A stretch of DNA of 64,000 nt from Eoetvoesiella caeni (GCF_003315175.1 NZ_QNRQ01000008.1:1-64000), one strand, 5' to 3'; shown: positions 1-10,400, counted from the stretch's first letter. A program made the numbers and translations. Notes: generated from the sequence alone by a model not told the origin.

Positions 1-45
1 ACACCGCGCATCCTCCGATTTGCAGTGTCGAACCCTATCAGATCA

Positions 46-91
46 ACCGGCCAAGATAGTTGTCGCTGACCGGTCAAGTTAATTGTCGCTG
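46..91. repeat. Two tandem 23-bp repeats
   Basis: Two head-to-tail 23-bp units (46-68 and 69-91) share ACCGG(C/T)CAAG at their start and TTGTCGCTG at their end and differ at three positions. Tandem terminal repeats of this size are typical of the ends of some insertion sequences, such as the IS21 group, but no transposase is in view to the left. The second unit runs directly into the alpA-like reading frame, so it may mark the edge of an inserted element. Confidence 0.5.
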
Positions 92-361
92 AACAGCCAG
101 CCTGAACCAGCCTTTTACCGCATGGCGGACGTGTTACGGATTACAGCCTTGAGCCGTTCAAGTCTTTACCGTCGTATTGCATCAGGGGATTTTCCCGCTC
201 CTGTATCGCTCGGTGGACGAGCTAAGGGATGGCGGCGCGCGGCATTATTGGAATGGATCGAAGATCCGGTGAGCTATCGGCCACTAACCCATTGTGTGAA
301 GGAAACCAGCTCCGCTGGTGGCCGTGTCAGGCGTGTTGCAGCGGCCACGTCCCAGTCATAG
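83..361 (+). CDS. AlpA-family transcriptional regulator, possibly 5'-truncated
   Basis: This small MerR/AlpA-type DNA-binding protein (92 aa if TTG at 83 is used) has the helix-turn-helix signature LSRSSLYRRI followed by FPAPVSLGGRAKGWR and a final EWIED. AlpA proteins activate excision or integrase genes of P4-like islands. A stop lies immediately upstream of the TTG, and the next ATG (122) would cut into the conserved FYRMADVL strand. The natural start was therefore probably replaced by the tandem repeats that end here. The repeats and the weak start suggest the gene may no longer be expressed normally. Confidence 0.7.
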   Translation: MSLNSQPEPAFYRMADVLRITALSRSSLYRRIASGDFPAPVSLGGRAKGWRRAALLEWIEDPVSYRPLTHCVKETSSAGGRVRRVAAATSQS

Positions 362-363
362 GC

Positions 364-699
364 TTAGGCGTGGGTCAACACCAGGTGGCCGATTGGCTCT
401 GCTGTCTCGCGCACACGAATTTCGATGTCGTAGCCCAGGCGGTTCAGACAATCCATCAGTTTGCGTTCGGAGAAGTTCGAGAACTCGCCGCGCAGCAGAC
501 TCGATACCTTGGGTTGGGTCAGGCCCATGCGCTTTGCCGCTTCGGCCTGGGTCAATCCGCGCTCGCGAATGGCTTTGGCAATTTCTACGGTCAGCCCAGA
601 CTTGATCTGGAGTTTGTCGGCATCGGGCAGGCCCAGGTCGGCAAACACGTTACCCGAACTGGCTTCGACCTCAATCCCTTCGACAATGCGTTTACTCAT
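364..699 (-). CDS. HigA-like XRE-family antitoxin
   Basis: A 111-aa protein with a central helix-turn-helix: LTQAEAAKRMGLTQPKVSSLLRG at about residues 49-71. A C-terminal strand resembles the HTH_37 antitoxin group. Antitoxins of this kind bind and neutralise the partner toxin and repress the shared promoter. Its start overlaps the end of the upstream toxin gene by 8 bp, so the two are co-transcribed toxin-first, as in higBA loci. It lies inside the tRNA-Leu island, where such modules usually stabilise the element. Confidence 0.8.
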   Translation of the reverse strand: MSKRIVEGIEVEASSGNVFADLGLPDADKLQIKSGLTVEIAKAIRERGLTQAEAAKRMGLTQPKVSSLLRGEFSNFSERKLMDCLNRLGYDIEIRVRETAEPIGHLVLTHA

Positions 700-1060
700 T
701 TCTCAACTCCTGTGCGACGATCGCAGCGGCTTTCATGCGCTGACGGACGATGTCCATATCCGGCTTGGGCGTTTCGATACCTCGCTTGCTCTTCTTTTGA
801 AAGACGTGCAACACGAATATCGCTTCAGCGAAACGCACGGTGTAGACAGTCCGGTAAGTGCCGCCAGTATCGTCTTCGACAATTTCTAGTACGCCAGCAC
901 TGCCAAAGCCCTTTAGCACTTTCGCTGCTTCGTGCTGTTCGCCGCGCTGGGCAGTGTCGAGCGCATGGCCGAAGAGCTTTCGTACGGCCACCGGCAGAGC
1001 CAACAGGTCTTTCTTGCTGCTGCCAAGCCAGAAGAGCGGTTTTATGGAGGAAGGCTTCAT
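692..1060 (-). CDS. HigB-like toxin (phage-derived Gp49 / DUF891 type)
   Basis: A 122-aa basic protein of the RelE/HigB-like superfamily. The PLFWLGSSKKDLLALP start, LKGFG, the TYRTVYTVRF strand, VLHVFQKKSK and TPKPD are the family's recognisable blocks. Members are ribosome-dependent mRNA endonucleases. The first gene of the pair overlaps the antitoxin start, giving tight translational coupling. The ATG at 1060 gives the longest frame; an internal start nearer the PLFW block is possible but not needed. Confidence 0.8.
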   Translation of the reverse strand: MKPSSIKPLFWLGSSKKDLLALPVAVRKLFGHALDTAQRGEQHEAAKVLKGFGSAGVLEIVEDDTGGTYRTVYTVRFAEAIFVLHVFQKKSKRGIETPKPDMDIVRQRMKAAAIVAQELRNE

Positions 1061-1117
1061 GTCAATATACCATTTCTGGGATGTTTCGGACTGCTGGTGA
1101 ACGCAAGTAGGCGTAGG

Positions 1118-2401
1118 CTACGCCCGCTTGAGCCAGAGGACGTTTTCCGCAAGCTTGGGCATCTTTCCCGCTTCCAGTTGGTCCAGAAAATCCGCCCATT
1201 GCTGCACCATCACCTTGCGCTGAGCCAAGAAGGTGGCGCGGTCGTAGCTGGCGCCCAGTTCTTCTTTCGATACGTGCGCCAGGTGGCGTTCGATGACATC
1301 AGGCTCCCAACCGAGATACTCGCGGATCATCGTGCGCGCGGTGGCACGAAATCCATGGCCTGTGATCTGTTCTTTGGTGTCGTACCCCAGTGTGCGCAAA
1401 GCCGAGTTGATCGTGTTTTCGCTGATGTAGCGTGACTTGTCAGAGCGCCTGGCCATGTTGGGGAACACAGGGCCGGAGGGGCCGGTAATCGGCAGCAGAT
1501 CCTCTAGAATCCGTCGCGCCTGGCGTGACAGGGGCACGATATGCGCAGGGGTGCGGCTATCGCGTTTCTGCCATTCGCGCATTTTCATGTTCTCTGGCGG
1601 GCAGCGCCACAATCCCTTTTTGAGATCGACATCTTCCCAATGAGCCAAGCGCAGCTGGCCGGGCCGCTGGAAGACCATGGGGGCCAAGCGCAGGGCGGCA
1701 ACGGAAATGAAGTTGCCGGAGTAGGCGCGCATATCCCTCAAAAGCTGGCCCAGTAGCTGCGGGTCAGTGATGGCGGCGTAGTGGCGGCCGCGTGGTGTTG
1801 GCAAGCCGCCTGTGCGGTTGTTGACGAAATTCTGGGCCGGTTCCAGTACGCCGGTATCCACAGCGTACTGATAGACGTGCTGGACGGCCTCGCGGACACG
1901 CTGTGCCGTTTCCAGGTTGCCGCGATCCTTGATGCGATGCAGGCATCGAACGATTTCTGGGGGCCTGATAGCCTCCATCGCCTTGTCACCCACCCACGGG
2001 AATACATGAATCTCCAGATGACGAGTGACCTTGCTTTTGTAGCCGGCAGACCAGACGCGATCTTTGCTGGCACTTTCGAGCCAGGCGCGCGCCATCAGCT
2101 CGAAAGTATTCATCTTCGCGATTTTGGCTTGCTCTTGCTGCTCTCGTCGGGCGTCTTGCGGGTCGATGCCTTGAGCGCGCAGTGTGTTCGCCTCTCTGGT
2201 GAGTTCGCGTGCCATTGCGAGGGTGATCGTTGGGTAGGCGCCTAAGCCGATCTTGATTTGTTTCGTACCGGATTTGTACCGATAGAGCCAATTTTTGCTG
2301 GATGCGCGCACGCGCAGGTAGAGGCCATCGCCGTCATTCAGCATCTGTTCTTTGGTGCTGGGCGAGAGGGTGCGGATTTTAAGGTCAGTCAGGAATCCCA
2401 T
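1118..2401 (-). CDS. P4-type tyrosine integrase of the tRNA-Leu island
   Basis: A 427-aa site-specific recombinase. The N-terminal arm-binding DUF4102 domain is LNDGDGLYLRV with a downstream KIGLGAYPTITLAMAR. A SAM-like core-binding domain follows, then the catalytic domain. The visible active-site blocks are the Arg of QRPGQLRL, HGFRATART (HxxR), the LAHVSKEELGASYDRA stretch with the nucleophilic Tyr, and a trailing QRKVMVQQWADFL. It is transcribed away from tRNA-Leu, which starts 176 bp upstream. This is the usual arrangement for integrases that recombine into the 3' end of a tRNA gene. The island extends left beyond the window. Confidence 0.93.
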   Translation of the reverse strand: MGFLTDLKIRTLSPSTKEQMLNDGDGLYLRVRASSKNWLYRYKSGTKQIKIGLGAYPTITLAMARELTREANTLRAQGIDPQDARREQQEQAKIAKMNTFELMARAWLESASKDRVWSAGYKSKVTRHLEIHVFPWVGDKAMEAIRPPEIVRCLHRIKDRGNLETAQRVREAVQHVYQYAVDTGVLEPAQNFVNNRTGGLPTPRGRHYAAITDPQLLGQLLRDMRAYSGNFISVAALRLAPMVFQRPGQLRLAHWEDVDLKKGLWRCPPENMKMREWQKRDSRTPAHIVPLSRQARRILEDLLPITGPSGPVFPNMARRSDKSRYISENTINSALRTLGYDTKEQITGHGFRATARTMIREYLGWEPDVIERHLAHVSKEELGASYDRATFLAQRKVMVQQWADFLDQLEAGKMPKLAENVLWLKRA

Positions 2402-2453
2402 AGGTGTACCCCTGCAAAAAGAAAACTGGGTACAACCAGTCTAGGGTACACCT
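2402..2453. promoter_or_regulatory. Inverted GGTGTACCC repeats between integrase and tRNA-Leu
   Basis: AGGTGTACCC (2402-2411) and GGGTACACCT (2444-2453) form a perfect 10-bp inverted repeat directly upstream of the integrase start codon, with a third partial GGGTACA between them. The position, between int and the attachment tRNA, suits integrase arm-type binding sites or an operator for the integrase promoter. The function is inferred. Confidence 0.5.
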
Positions 2454-2576
2454 TGGGGGGCACGCAACGTTGGGATTTGCTGAAACTTGATGGAACTTCA
2501 TGGGTTAAGTTTTCAACCTAACCGCATGATTTTTTTGAGAATTTGGTGCAACTTGAACCTGTTTGGAACAAGCCGT

Positions 2577-2661
2577 TGGTGCCCGGGGCCGGAATCGAAC
2601 CGGCACGCCTTGCGGCGGGGGATTTTGAGTCCCCTGCGTCTACCAATTTCACCACCCGGGC
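2577..2661 (-). tRNA. tRNA-Leu(CAA)
   Basis: A complete class II cloverleaf. The acceptor stem is GCCCGGG/CCCGGGC, the D-loop has the GGTAGACGC block, the anticodon stem GGGGA/TCCCC encloses loop CTCAAAA (anticodon CAA), and there is a long variable arm and GGTTCGATTCC in the T arm. CCA is encoded at 2577-2579. It is the probable integration target of the island to its left, because the integrase lies on its 3' side. Confidence 0.95.
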
Positions 2662-2815
2662 ATATCAAGCAGATCGCTTTGAAGAACTCCAAAGCGGGTA
2701 GAAAGAGCGTCATTATACGCTACTTGAAAAAACGTGCTTTGCCCCCATTGTTCAAACGATAAGCTCGAAGGGTGCCGGCCCTTTATTGTTTCAACTTCTT
2801 TTATGTGAATTGATT

Positions 2816-4726
2816 ATGACGCAAGCAGAACCATCCACTCTATCTTCTGAAACGCTGGGTTTTCAGGCTGAAGTCAAGCAGTTGCTGCATTTGATGATCC
2901 ATTCGCTGTACAGCAACAAGGAAATTTTCCTGCGCGAGCTGGTCTCCAACGCGTCGGACGCGTGCGACAAGCTGCGCTTCGAGGCTATTGACCAGCCCGA
3001 CCTGATGCAGGGCGATACGGATTTGCGGATTCGCGTGGAATTTGACGCGGACAAGCGCACGGTTACAGTTTCTGACAATGGTATCGGGCTGTCGCGCGAA
3101 GAGGCTATCTCTAATCTTGGCACGATTGCGCGTTCGGGCACGAAGGAGTTTTTCTCCAAGCTTACGGGCGACAACAAGAAGGACGCGAATCTGATCGGCC
3201 AGTTTGGGGTTGGGTTTTATTCTTCGTTTATTGTTGCCGACAAGGTTTCGGTGCTTAGCCGGCGTGCCGACGCAGAAGCCACCGACGCGGTGCTGTGGGA
3301 ATCGGACGGACAGGGCGAGTTTTCGGTAACTCAGGTTGAAAAGGCCGACCGGGGCACGTCGGTTACGCTGCATCTGCGCGAAGGCGAGGACGATTTCCTT
3401 AGCGGCTGGAAGCTGCGCGAGGTGCTGCGCCGTTATTCGGACCATATTTCCTTGCCGGTGCAGATGCTGAAGGAAGAGTGGAACGAAGAAAAGTCGGCCC
3501 AGGTCAAGACTACGGAATGGGAAACGGTTAACCAGGCCAATGCGCTGTGGACGCGCCCGAAATCGGACATTACTGACGAGCAGTACCAGGAGTTCTACAA
3601 GCATATTGCGCACGATTACGACGATCCTTTGGCCTGGACGCACAATCGGGTGGAAGGCCGCAGCGAATATACGCAATTGCTGTTTTTGCCCAAGCACGCG
3701 CCCATGGACCTGTGGGACCGCGAGGGCAAGCGCGGGGTGAAGCTGTATGTGAAGCGCGTATTCATTATGGACGACGCCGAACAATTGCTGCCGATGTACC
3801 TGCGTTTTGTGCGCGGGGTGATTGATTCGGCCGATTTGCCGCTGAATGTGTCGCGTGAAATCCTTCAAGAAAGCCGCGATGTGCGGGTTATTCGGGAAGG
3901 TTCGGCCAAGCGGGTGCTGTCGCTGCTGGAAGATTTGGCCGAGAACAAGCCCGAGCAGTACGCGGCATTCTGGGAGCAGTTCGGCCAGGTGCTGAAGGAA
4001 GGCGTGGGCGAAGATGCGGCCAATAAAGACCGTATTGCCAAGCTGCTGCGCTTTGCGACGACGCAGGGCGAAGGCGCGGCGCAAACGGCTTCGCTGGCCG
4101 ATTATGTTGGGCGCATGAAGGAAGGGCAGGACAAGATTTACTATGTCAGCGCCGAGTCCTATGCCGCCGCCAGCAATAGTCCGCACCTGGAGATCTTCCG
4201 CAAGAAGGGGCTTGAAGTGCTGGTGTTGTCTGATCGCGTAGACGAATGGATGTTGTCATTCCTGCGCGATTTCGAGGGCAAGACGCTGGTGTCGATTGCC
4301 AAGGGCGGACTGGATCTTGACCAACTGGCCGACGAGGAAGAGAAGAAGCACCAGACCGAGGCGGCCGAGAAGTTCAAGCCGCTGGTCGAGCGCTTGAAGA
4401 CGGCCTTGGGCGACAAGGTAAAAGATGTGCGCGTTACGGTGCGCCTGGTGGATTCGCCAGCTTGCGTGGTGGTGGATGCCAACGAGCTTAGCCCGCATTT
4501 GCTGCGCATGTTGCAGGCGGCCGGGCAAGAGGCGCCGCAGGTCAAGCCTATACTGGAAATTAACCCGGAACACGCGTTACTGGGCCGTATCCAAGAGGCT
4601 TCGGACGCGGACTTCGGCGAGTGGGCCTTATTGCTGCTAGACCAGTCCATGCTGGCCGAAGGCGCGCAGTTGGCCGATTCGGCGGCGTTTGTTAAGCGCC
4701 TGAACAGCTTGTTGTTGAAGGGCTAG
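2816..4726 (+). CDS. htpG: Chaperone protein HtpG (bacterial Hsp90)
   Basis: An ATP-dependent cytosolic chaperone, 636 aa, normal family length. The GHKL ATPase domain shows [14 protein letters not shown], the DNGIGLS loop and [17 protein letters not shown]. The middle domain contains [11 protein letters not shown] and the catalytic-Arg region [17 protein letters not shown], and a C-terminal dimerisation domain follows. The ATG at 2816 is preferred over an in-frame TTG at 2786, because homologues begin just before the [13 protein letters not shown] block. It is a single gene with its own upstream region, read convergently with ampD. Confidence 0.97.
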   Translation: MTQAEPSTLSSETLGFQAEVKQLLHLMIHSLYSNKEIFLRELVSNASDACDKLRFEAIDQPDLMQGDTDLRIRVEFDADKRTVTVSDNGIGLSREEAISNLGTIARSGTKEFFSKLTGDNKKDANLIGQFGVGFYSSFIVADKVSVLSRRADAEATDAVLWESDGQGEFSVTQVEKADRGTSVTLHLREGEDDFLSGWKLREVLRRYSDHISLPVQMLKEEWNEEKSAQVKTTEWETVNQANALWTRPKSDITDEQYQEFYKHIAHDYDDPLAWTHNRVEGRSEYTQLLFLPKHAPMDLWDREGKRGVKLYVKRVFIMDDAEQLLPMYLRFVRGVIDSADLPLNVSREILQESRDVRVIREGSAKRVLSLLEDLAENKPEQYAAFWEQFGQVLKEGVGEDAANKDRIAKLLRFATTQGEGAAQTASLADYVGRMKEGQDKIYYVSAESYAAASNSPHLEIFRKKGLEVLVLSDRVDEWMLSFLRDFEGKTLVSIAKGGLDLDQLADEEEKKHQTEAAEKFKPLVERLKTALGDKVKDVRVTVRLVDSPACVVVDANELSPHLLRMLQAAGQEAPQVKPILEINPEHALLGRIQEASDADFGEWALLLLDQSMLAEGAQLADSAAFVKRLNSLLLKG

Positions 4727-4737
4727 TCGCGCAACGG

Positions 4738-4757
4738 CTCCGGCCTTGCGGCCGGAG
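4738..4757. terminator. Hairpin between convergent htpG and ampD
   Basis: CTCCGGCC and GGCCGGAG form a perfect 8-bp stem with a TTGC loop in the short gap between two convergent genes. The T-run after it is short, so it is a plausible bidirectional but not textbook terminator. Confidence 0.55.
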
Positions 4758-4778
4758 TTGTTCAATCAACGCTTGAAC

Positions 4779-5363
4779 CTAAGCCAGTGGCGGCAGCTCG
4801 CGCAGCAGCCACTGGCTTTCGCGCGCGTAGCGCCGCCAGTGGAATTTGGGGCCGGGGTCGGTCTTGCGCTTGGGGGCTATGTGTTCGTGGCCGCGCACGG
4901 CGCTTAGGTTGTGGCGTGCGCGCAGGGCGCGAGTCAGGCTTTTAAGGGCGCTGTATTGTTCGTCGCAATAGGGTTCGGTGTCGGTGCCTTCCAGCTCGAT
5001 GCCTATGGAAAAGTCGTTGCAGCGTTCGCGCCCTTTGAAGCTGGACACGCCGGCGTGCCAGGCGCGGTCGCCGGTGGCGACGAACTGAACGATCTGGCCA
5101 TCGCGGCGTATAAGAAAGTGCGCGGCAACCGTCATGCCTCGCAGGCATTCCAGCCAGGGGTGGCTGCTGTAGTCCAGCCGGTTCTGGAAGAAGTCGACGA
5201 TTTCGGGGCCGCCGAACTGGCCGGGCGGCAGGCTTATGTTGTGGATGACCAGCAGGGTGGGCTCGACCGAGCGCGGCCGGGCGTCGCAATTGGGCGATGG
5301 CGCCAGCAAGACCCCGGCATGGGGTCTAAGCCAGCCTTGTCTGTCCAGCACCAGTCCGCTCAT
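4779..5363 (-). CDS. ampD: 1,6-anhydro-N-acetylmuramyl-L-alanine amidase AmpD
   Basis: A 194-aa zinc amidase of the amidase_2 family. It cleaves the stem peptide from anhydro-muropeptides in cytosolic cell-wall recycling, and so sets inducer levels for AmpC-type beta-lactamase regulation where AmpR is present. The zinc ligands are the His of LLVIHNISLPP and the His and Asp of VRGHEHIAPKRKTDPG. FSIGIELEGTD holds the catalytic Glu region. The start ATG overlaps the stop of the upstream PP0621-like gene as ATGA, so the two are translationally coupled. Confidence 0.95.
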   Translation of the reverse strand: MSGLVLDRQGWLRPHAGVLLAPSPNCDARPRSVEPTLLVIHNISLPPGQFGGPEIVDFFQNRLDYSSHPWLECLRGMTVAAHFLIRRDGQIVQFVATGDRAWHAGVSSFKGRERCNDFSIGIELEGTDTEPYCDEQYSALKSLTRALRARHNLSAVRGHEHIAPKRKTDPGPKFHWRRYARESQWLLRELPPLA

Positions 5364-5617
5364 TGGTGGACTCCTAGTTTGGCGTGGTCTTTGCTGCACC
5401 AGGTCTGGCCGTTTACCAGCAGGGCTTCAGAGCGCGGCATGTGTATGCCGCAATGGGCGCAGCGCACCATGGCTTCGGGGGTAGCGGCGGCCTTGTTTTT
5501 GCTGGGCGCCAGCGGCGGCACGCGCGGCTGGTCTTCTTTGGCGGCCTGGCGGGCCAGCAGGCGTGCAACGAACAGGCCGCCTATGATTACCACGATCCAG
5601 AATACGATCTTTCCCAC
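5360..5617 (-). CDS. PP0621-like small membrane-anchored zinc-ribbon protein
   Basis: An 85-aa protein with one N-terminal transmembrane segment (IVFWIVVIIGGLFVARLLA) and a C-terminal cluster CAHCGIHMP...WCSKDH that looks like a treble-clef or zinc-ribbon. The GTG at 5617 is chosen because upstream residues are not conserved-looking and it places the membrane segment at the N-terminus. Proteins of this type sit next to ampD in many Burkholderiales. Their function is unknown. The ATGA overlap with ampD supports co-expression. Confidence 0.8.
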   Translation of the reverse strand: MGKIVFWIVVIIGGLFVARLLARQAAKEDQPRVPPLAPSKNKAAATPEAMVRCAHCGIHMPRSEALLVNGQTWCSKDHAKLGVHQ

Positions 5618-5618
5618 A

Positions 5619-6461
5619 TTAGCCTCGTTGCAATATAACGTCCAGCACAAACCGGCTGCCTGTATAGGCCAGCATGACAAAAGCAAAGCCCACCAGGGTC
5701 CAGCGTAAGGCCTGGCGCCCGCGCCAGCCGCGGGCGTAGCGGCCCAGCAGCAGCACGCCGAAGGTTATCCAGGCCAGCAGTGTGAAGATGGTTTTGTGGT
5801 CCATGGGCAGGATGGCGTGGCTGATGCCCAGGGAAACAATGGACCCGGTAATGATGGTAAGCGTCAGCATGATGAAGCCGAACCAGATCAGCCTGAACAG
5901 GATGTGTTCCTGTACCAGCAGGGGCGGCAGGGATTCCAGCGCGCGGCTGATGCCGCTGCGGTGTTCGGCCTGTTCGACGGGGCGGTGCAGGTAGCGGTCG
6001 AGCATGGCCATCAGCATGGCTTGCAGTGCGGCTATGGTGATAAGCCCATAGGCAATGAAGGCGATGATCAGGTGGGTGCGCAGCCATTCGTTGTTGGCGT
6101 GGTCGATTAAATGGGTATGGGGGAACAAGGCCGCCAAAACCGTAACCAGGGTCGCTGCGGGAAGTAAAATAAGCAACAATCCGTCGATGCGCTGGGCCAG
6201 GCTTTCAAGCCAGAATACAATCATGCCCAGCCAGATGGCGACCGAAAGCGCCAGCGCCCAGCCCAGGTGCAGGTGGCCGCCATGCAGCACGGCGCGTTCT
6301 ACCGCTATGGCATGCAAAACTATGGCGCCCAGCAGGCAAACGCGCTGGATATGGCCGGTTTTGGCCTGGGGGCCGTTCTTGATCAAAGGGCGCCATAGCG
6401 CTACGCCTAAAATGGCGTAGGCCAGCGCAGCCAGCGAGTGAAATACAATGTCAGCAGACAT
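5619..6461 (-). CDS. CcsA/YpjD-family cytochrome c assembly-type membrane protein
   Basis: A 280-aa polytopic inner-membrane protein with about eight hydrophobic segments. The region WLRTHLIIAFIAYGLITIAALQAMLMAML and the TGSIVSLGISHAI...MDHKTIFTLLAWITFGVLLLGRY block match the CcsA/CcmC/YpjD haem-handling fold, with conserved His residues facing the periplasm. It usually lies beside ffh in Burkholderiales and reads divergently from it. The ATG at 6461 gives a clean N-terminal membrane segment; longer frames add non-membrane sequence. A role in haem or cytochrome c maturation is inferred. Confidence 0.85.
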   Translation of the reverse strand: MSADIVFHSLAALAYAILGVALWRPLIKNGPQAKTGHIQRVCLLGAIVLHAIAVERAVLHGGHLHLGWALALSVAIWLGMIVFWLESLAQRIDGLLLILLPAATLVTVLAALFPHTHLIDHANNEWLRTHLIIAFIAYGLITIAALQAMLMAMLDRYLHRPVEQAEHRSGISRALESLPPLLVQEHILFRLIWFGFIMLTLTIITGSIVSLGISHAILPMDHKTIFTLLAWITFGVLLLGRYARGWRGRQALRWTLVGFAFVMLAYTGSRFVLDVILQRG

Positions 6462-6561
6462 AGTCCTTGAGTTCAAATGGGACAGACGGGGCATAATGCC
6501 CTGATCACGGCATTTTAGACCGTATCCAGTTATACCAACTAGTTTAAGCGAAACCATCGAC

Positions 6562-7977
6562 ATGCTTGAAAATCTTACCCAGCGCCTGTCGCGTGTCGTC
6601 AAGACGATGCGTGGCGAAGCGCGCCTTACCGAATCCAATACCCAGGACATGCTGCGCGAAGTGCGGCTGGCCTTGCTGGAAGCCGACGTGGCGCTGCCCG
6701 TAGTGCGCGACTTCGTGGCCCGCGTCAAAGAGCGCGCCCTGGGCCAAGAGGTGGCCGGCAGCCTGAATCCGGGCCAGGCGCTGGTGGGCGTGGTGCACAA
6801 AGAACTGACCGTGCTGATGGGTGGCGACCAGGGCGCCGAGGGCAGCGAGCTTTCGCTGGCCACGCAGCCGCCGGCTGTCATCTTGATGGCGGGTTTGCAA
6901 GGGGCGGGTAAAACCACCACCACCGGCAAGCTGGCCAAGTGGCTTAGCGAAGGCGGCCACGTGCAGCAGGGCCGCAAAACAGGCAAGAAAAAAGTGCTGG
7001 TCGTCAGCGCCGACGTTTACCGCCCCGCCGCTATCGAGCAGTTGAAGACGGTGGCCGGCCAGGTGGGCGTGGATTTCCTGCCTTCTGATTCGTCGCAAAA
7101 GCCGGCCGATATCGCGCGCGCGGCGCTGGACCATGCCAAGCGCCATCATTACGATGTGCTTATTGTCGATACGGCGGGCCGCCTGGGCATAGACGAAGCC
7201 ATGATGCTGGAGATCCGCGAACTGCATGGCTTGCTTGATCCTATCGAGACCTTGTTCGTGGTCGACGCCATGCAGGGCCAGGACGCCGTCAATGTGGCCA
7301 AGGCGTTTGCCGACGCCTTGCCGCTGACCGGAGTGGTGCTGACCAAGCTGGACGGCGACTCGCGCGGGGGCGCGGCGCTGTCGGTGCGCCACGTTACGGG
7401 TAAGCCGCTGAAGTTCGTGGGCATGTCCGAAAAGCTCGACGGCTTCGAGCCGTTTCATCCAGAGCGCATGGCGCAGCGGGTGCTGGGCATGGGCGATATT
7501 GTTTCGCTGGTCGAGCAGGCGCAAAAGAACGTCGACATGGCCGAAGCCCAAAAGCTGGCAGCCAAGATCAAGTCGGGCAACAAGTTCGACCTGAACGATT
7601 TCCGCGACCAGTTGCAGCAGGTCAAGAAAATGGGCGACATGGGTTCTATGCTTGAAAAGCTGCCGGCGCAGTTTTCGCAGGCGGCCAGCCAGCTGCAGGG
7701 CGGCCAGGCTGAAAAGCAGTTGCGCCGCACCGAAGGCATACTCAATTCCATGACGCCGGCCGAACGCGCCAAGCCCGAATTGCTGAAGGCTTCGCGCAAG
7801 CGGCGCATTGCCACAGGCGCCGGCGTGCCGGTGCAAGAGGTGAACCGCATGCTGACTCAGTTCGAGCAGATGCAGGGCATGATGAAGATGATGAAAAAAG
7901 GCGGCATGGCCAAGATGATGCGCGCCATGGGCGGGCTTAAAGGCATGGGCAAGGGCGGCTTTGGCGGCATGCGCTAG
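6562..7977 (+). CDS. ffh: Signal recognition particle protein Ffh
   Basis: A 471-aa SRP54 GTPase that, with 4.5S RNA, targets nascent membrane proteins to FtsY/SecYEG. It has an N-terminal helical bundle (MLENLTQRLS), then the G domain with GLQGAGKTTTTGKLA near residue 112, VSADVYRPAAIEQL, DTAGRLGID and TKLDGDSRGGAAL. The C-terminal M domain ends in a methionine- and glycine-rich tail (MMKMMKKGGMAKMMRAMGG) that binds signal peptides. Length and motifs are complete. A strong terminator follows at 8028. Confidence 0.97.
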   Translation: MLENLTQRLSRVVKTMRGEARLTESNTQDMLREVRLALLEADVALPVVRDFVARVKERALGQEVAGSLNPGQALVGVVHKELTVLMGGDQGAEGSELSLATQPPAVILMAGLQGAGKTTTTGKLAKWLSEGGHVQQGRKTGKKKVLVVSADVYRPAAIEQLKTVAGQVGVDFLPSDSSQKPADIARAALDHAKRHHYDVLIVDTAGRLGIDEAMMLEIRELHGLLDPIETLFVVDAMQGQDAVNVAKAFADALPLTGVVLTKLDGDSRGGAALSVRHVTGKPLKFVGMSEKLDGFEPFHPERMAQRVLGMGDIVSLVEQAQKNVDMAEAQKLAAKIKSGNKFDLNDFRDQLQQVKKMGDMGSMLEKLPAQFSQAASQLQGGQAEKQLRRTEGILNSMTPAERAKPELLKASRKRRIATGAGVPVQEVNRMLTQFEQMQGMMKMMKKGGMAKMMRAMGGLKGMGKGGFGGMR

Positions 7978-8027
7978 GCGTGTTTTAAGGTGCTGTTTGC
8001 CTTTGCAGCAGTTTGCACCTTCTCAAT

Positions 8028-8065
8028 AAAAAAACCGGCGCTCTTTTGGGAGCGCCGGTTTTTTT
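8028..8065. terminator. Strong bidirectional intrinsic terminator
   Basis: The 9-bp stem CCGGCGCTC/GAGCGCCGG (8035-8043, 8050-8058) is flanked by seven A on the left and seven T on the right. It can therefore end both rightward ffh and the leftward trmB-pip-thiS operon. Confidence 0.93.
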
Positions 8066-8111
8066 GTGGCCCTGTGGCTTGGGCCGAAGTGGCGGCTAGG
8101 CGGCGCGGTGC

Positions 8112-8312
8112 TTAGCCTCCGCCCACGGCCACCACGATTTCTATGGCGTCGTTTTCGGCCAGTTCGGCCTGCGCATGCTGGCTTTTGGGAACGATGTCGC
8201 CGTTGCGTTCGACGGCAATGCGTTTGCCGGTATAGCCTAGCATGGCGATCAGGTCCTGGATGGTGCGGGCTTGGCCGCAGTTGTGCGGCTTGCCGTTAAG
8301 CGTGATGTTCAT
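8112..8312 (-). CDS. thiS: Sulfur carrier protein ThiS
   Basis: A 66-aa ubiquitin-fold protein whose C-terminal glycine is thiocarboxylated and donates sulfur to the thiazole moiety of thiamine. It begins MNITLNGKP, contains TIQDLIAMLGY and ends in ...EIVVAVGGG, preserving the required terminal Gly-Gly. The ATG at 8312 fits the usual length; a longer upstream frame overlaps pip. It is the last gene of a leftward operon after trmB and pip. thiG, often directly downstream of thiS, is absent here. Confidence 0.92.
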   Translation of the reverse strand: MNITLNGKPHNCGQARTIQDLIAMLGYTGKRIAVERNGDIVPKSQHAQAELAENDAIEIVVAVGGG

Positions 8313-8329
8313 GGCGTACTCTTTGGGTT

Positions 8330-10019
<1,690 letters not shown>

Positions 10020-10183
10020 GGACGAATTATAAGATAGCCGGTGGTATCGCTCCGCTGCCGCGACGCTGCCAGGCCAGCACGCGTACATCTTGCGGCGACG
10101 TGTCCTCCAATGCCCAAGTGAGAGCGGCGCGGGCGCCTGGAAAGCCGACTTCCGACGCCCGTGTGAGTTTGCCAAGTACGCGC

Positions 10184-10189
10184 TATAAT
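10184..10189 (+). promoter_or_regulatory. Probable -10 box of the tRNA-Gly promoter
   Basis: A perfect TATAAT lies 52 bp upstream of the mature tRNA-Gly 5' end in the trmB/tRNA intergenic gap. No good -35 match is found at 17 bp, so only the -10 element is called. Confidence 0.5.
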
Positions 10190-10241
10190 TTCGTGCTCTG
10201 CAACATCACAAAGCAGCATTGCTGCGGCGATTTCAGCCCAG

Positions 10242-10316
10242 GCGGGTGTCGTATAATGGTCATTACCTTTGCTTCCCAAGCAAAAGACGACGGTTCGATT
10301 CCGTTCACCCGCTCCA
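10242..10316 (+). tRNA. tRNA-Gly(CCC)
   Basis: The cloverleaf has acceptor stem GCGGGTG/CACCCGC, anticodon stem TTTGC/GCAAA around loop TTCCCAA (anticodon CCC), T arm GGTTCGATTCC and an encoded CCA at 10314-10316. The integrase of the large element begins 238 bp downstream, so this gene is its integration target. Confidence 0.96.
10299..10316 (+). other. Probable ICE attachment site (att) in the tRNA-Gly 3' end
   Basis: ICEclc-type elements recombine at the last 18 bp of a tRNA-Gly gene. The corresponding bases here run from TTCCGTTCAC to CGCTCCA. The second copy expected at the other end of the element is not in the window. The exact crossover is inferred from the family. Confidence 0.7.
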
Positions 10317-10400
10317 CTTCGACTTTCCAGGGACTTTCACCGAACGCCATGGAACGCCGCAAGTCGTTGTCATGATTGATGATTTTCACCAAACATCGAT

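Noticed and set aside
2840-4186. A 448-codon minus-strand frame opposite htpG
   Set aside because: htpG is unambiguous, and the antisense product has no recognisable domain.
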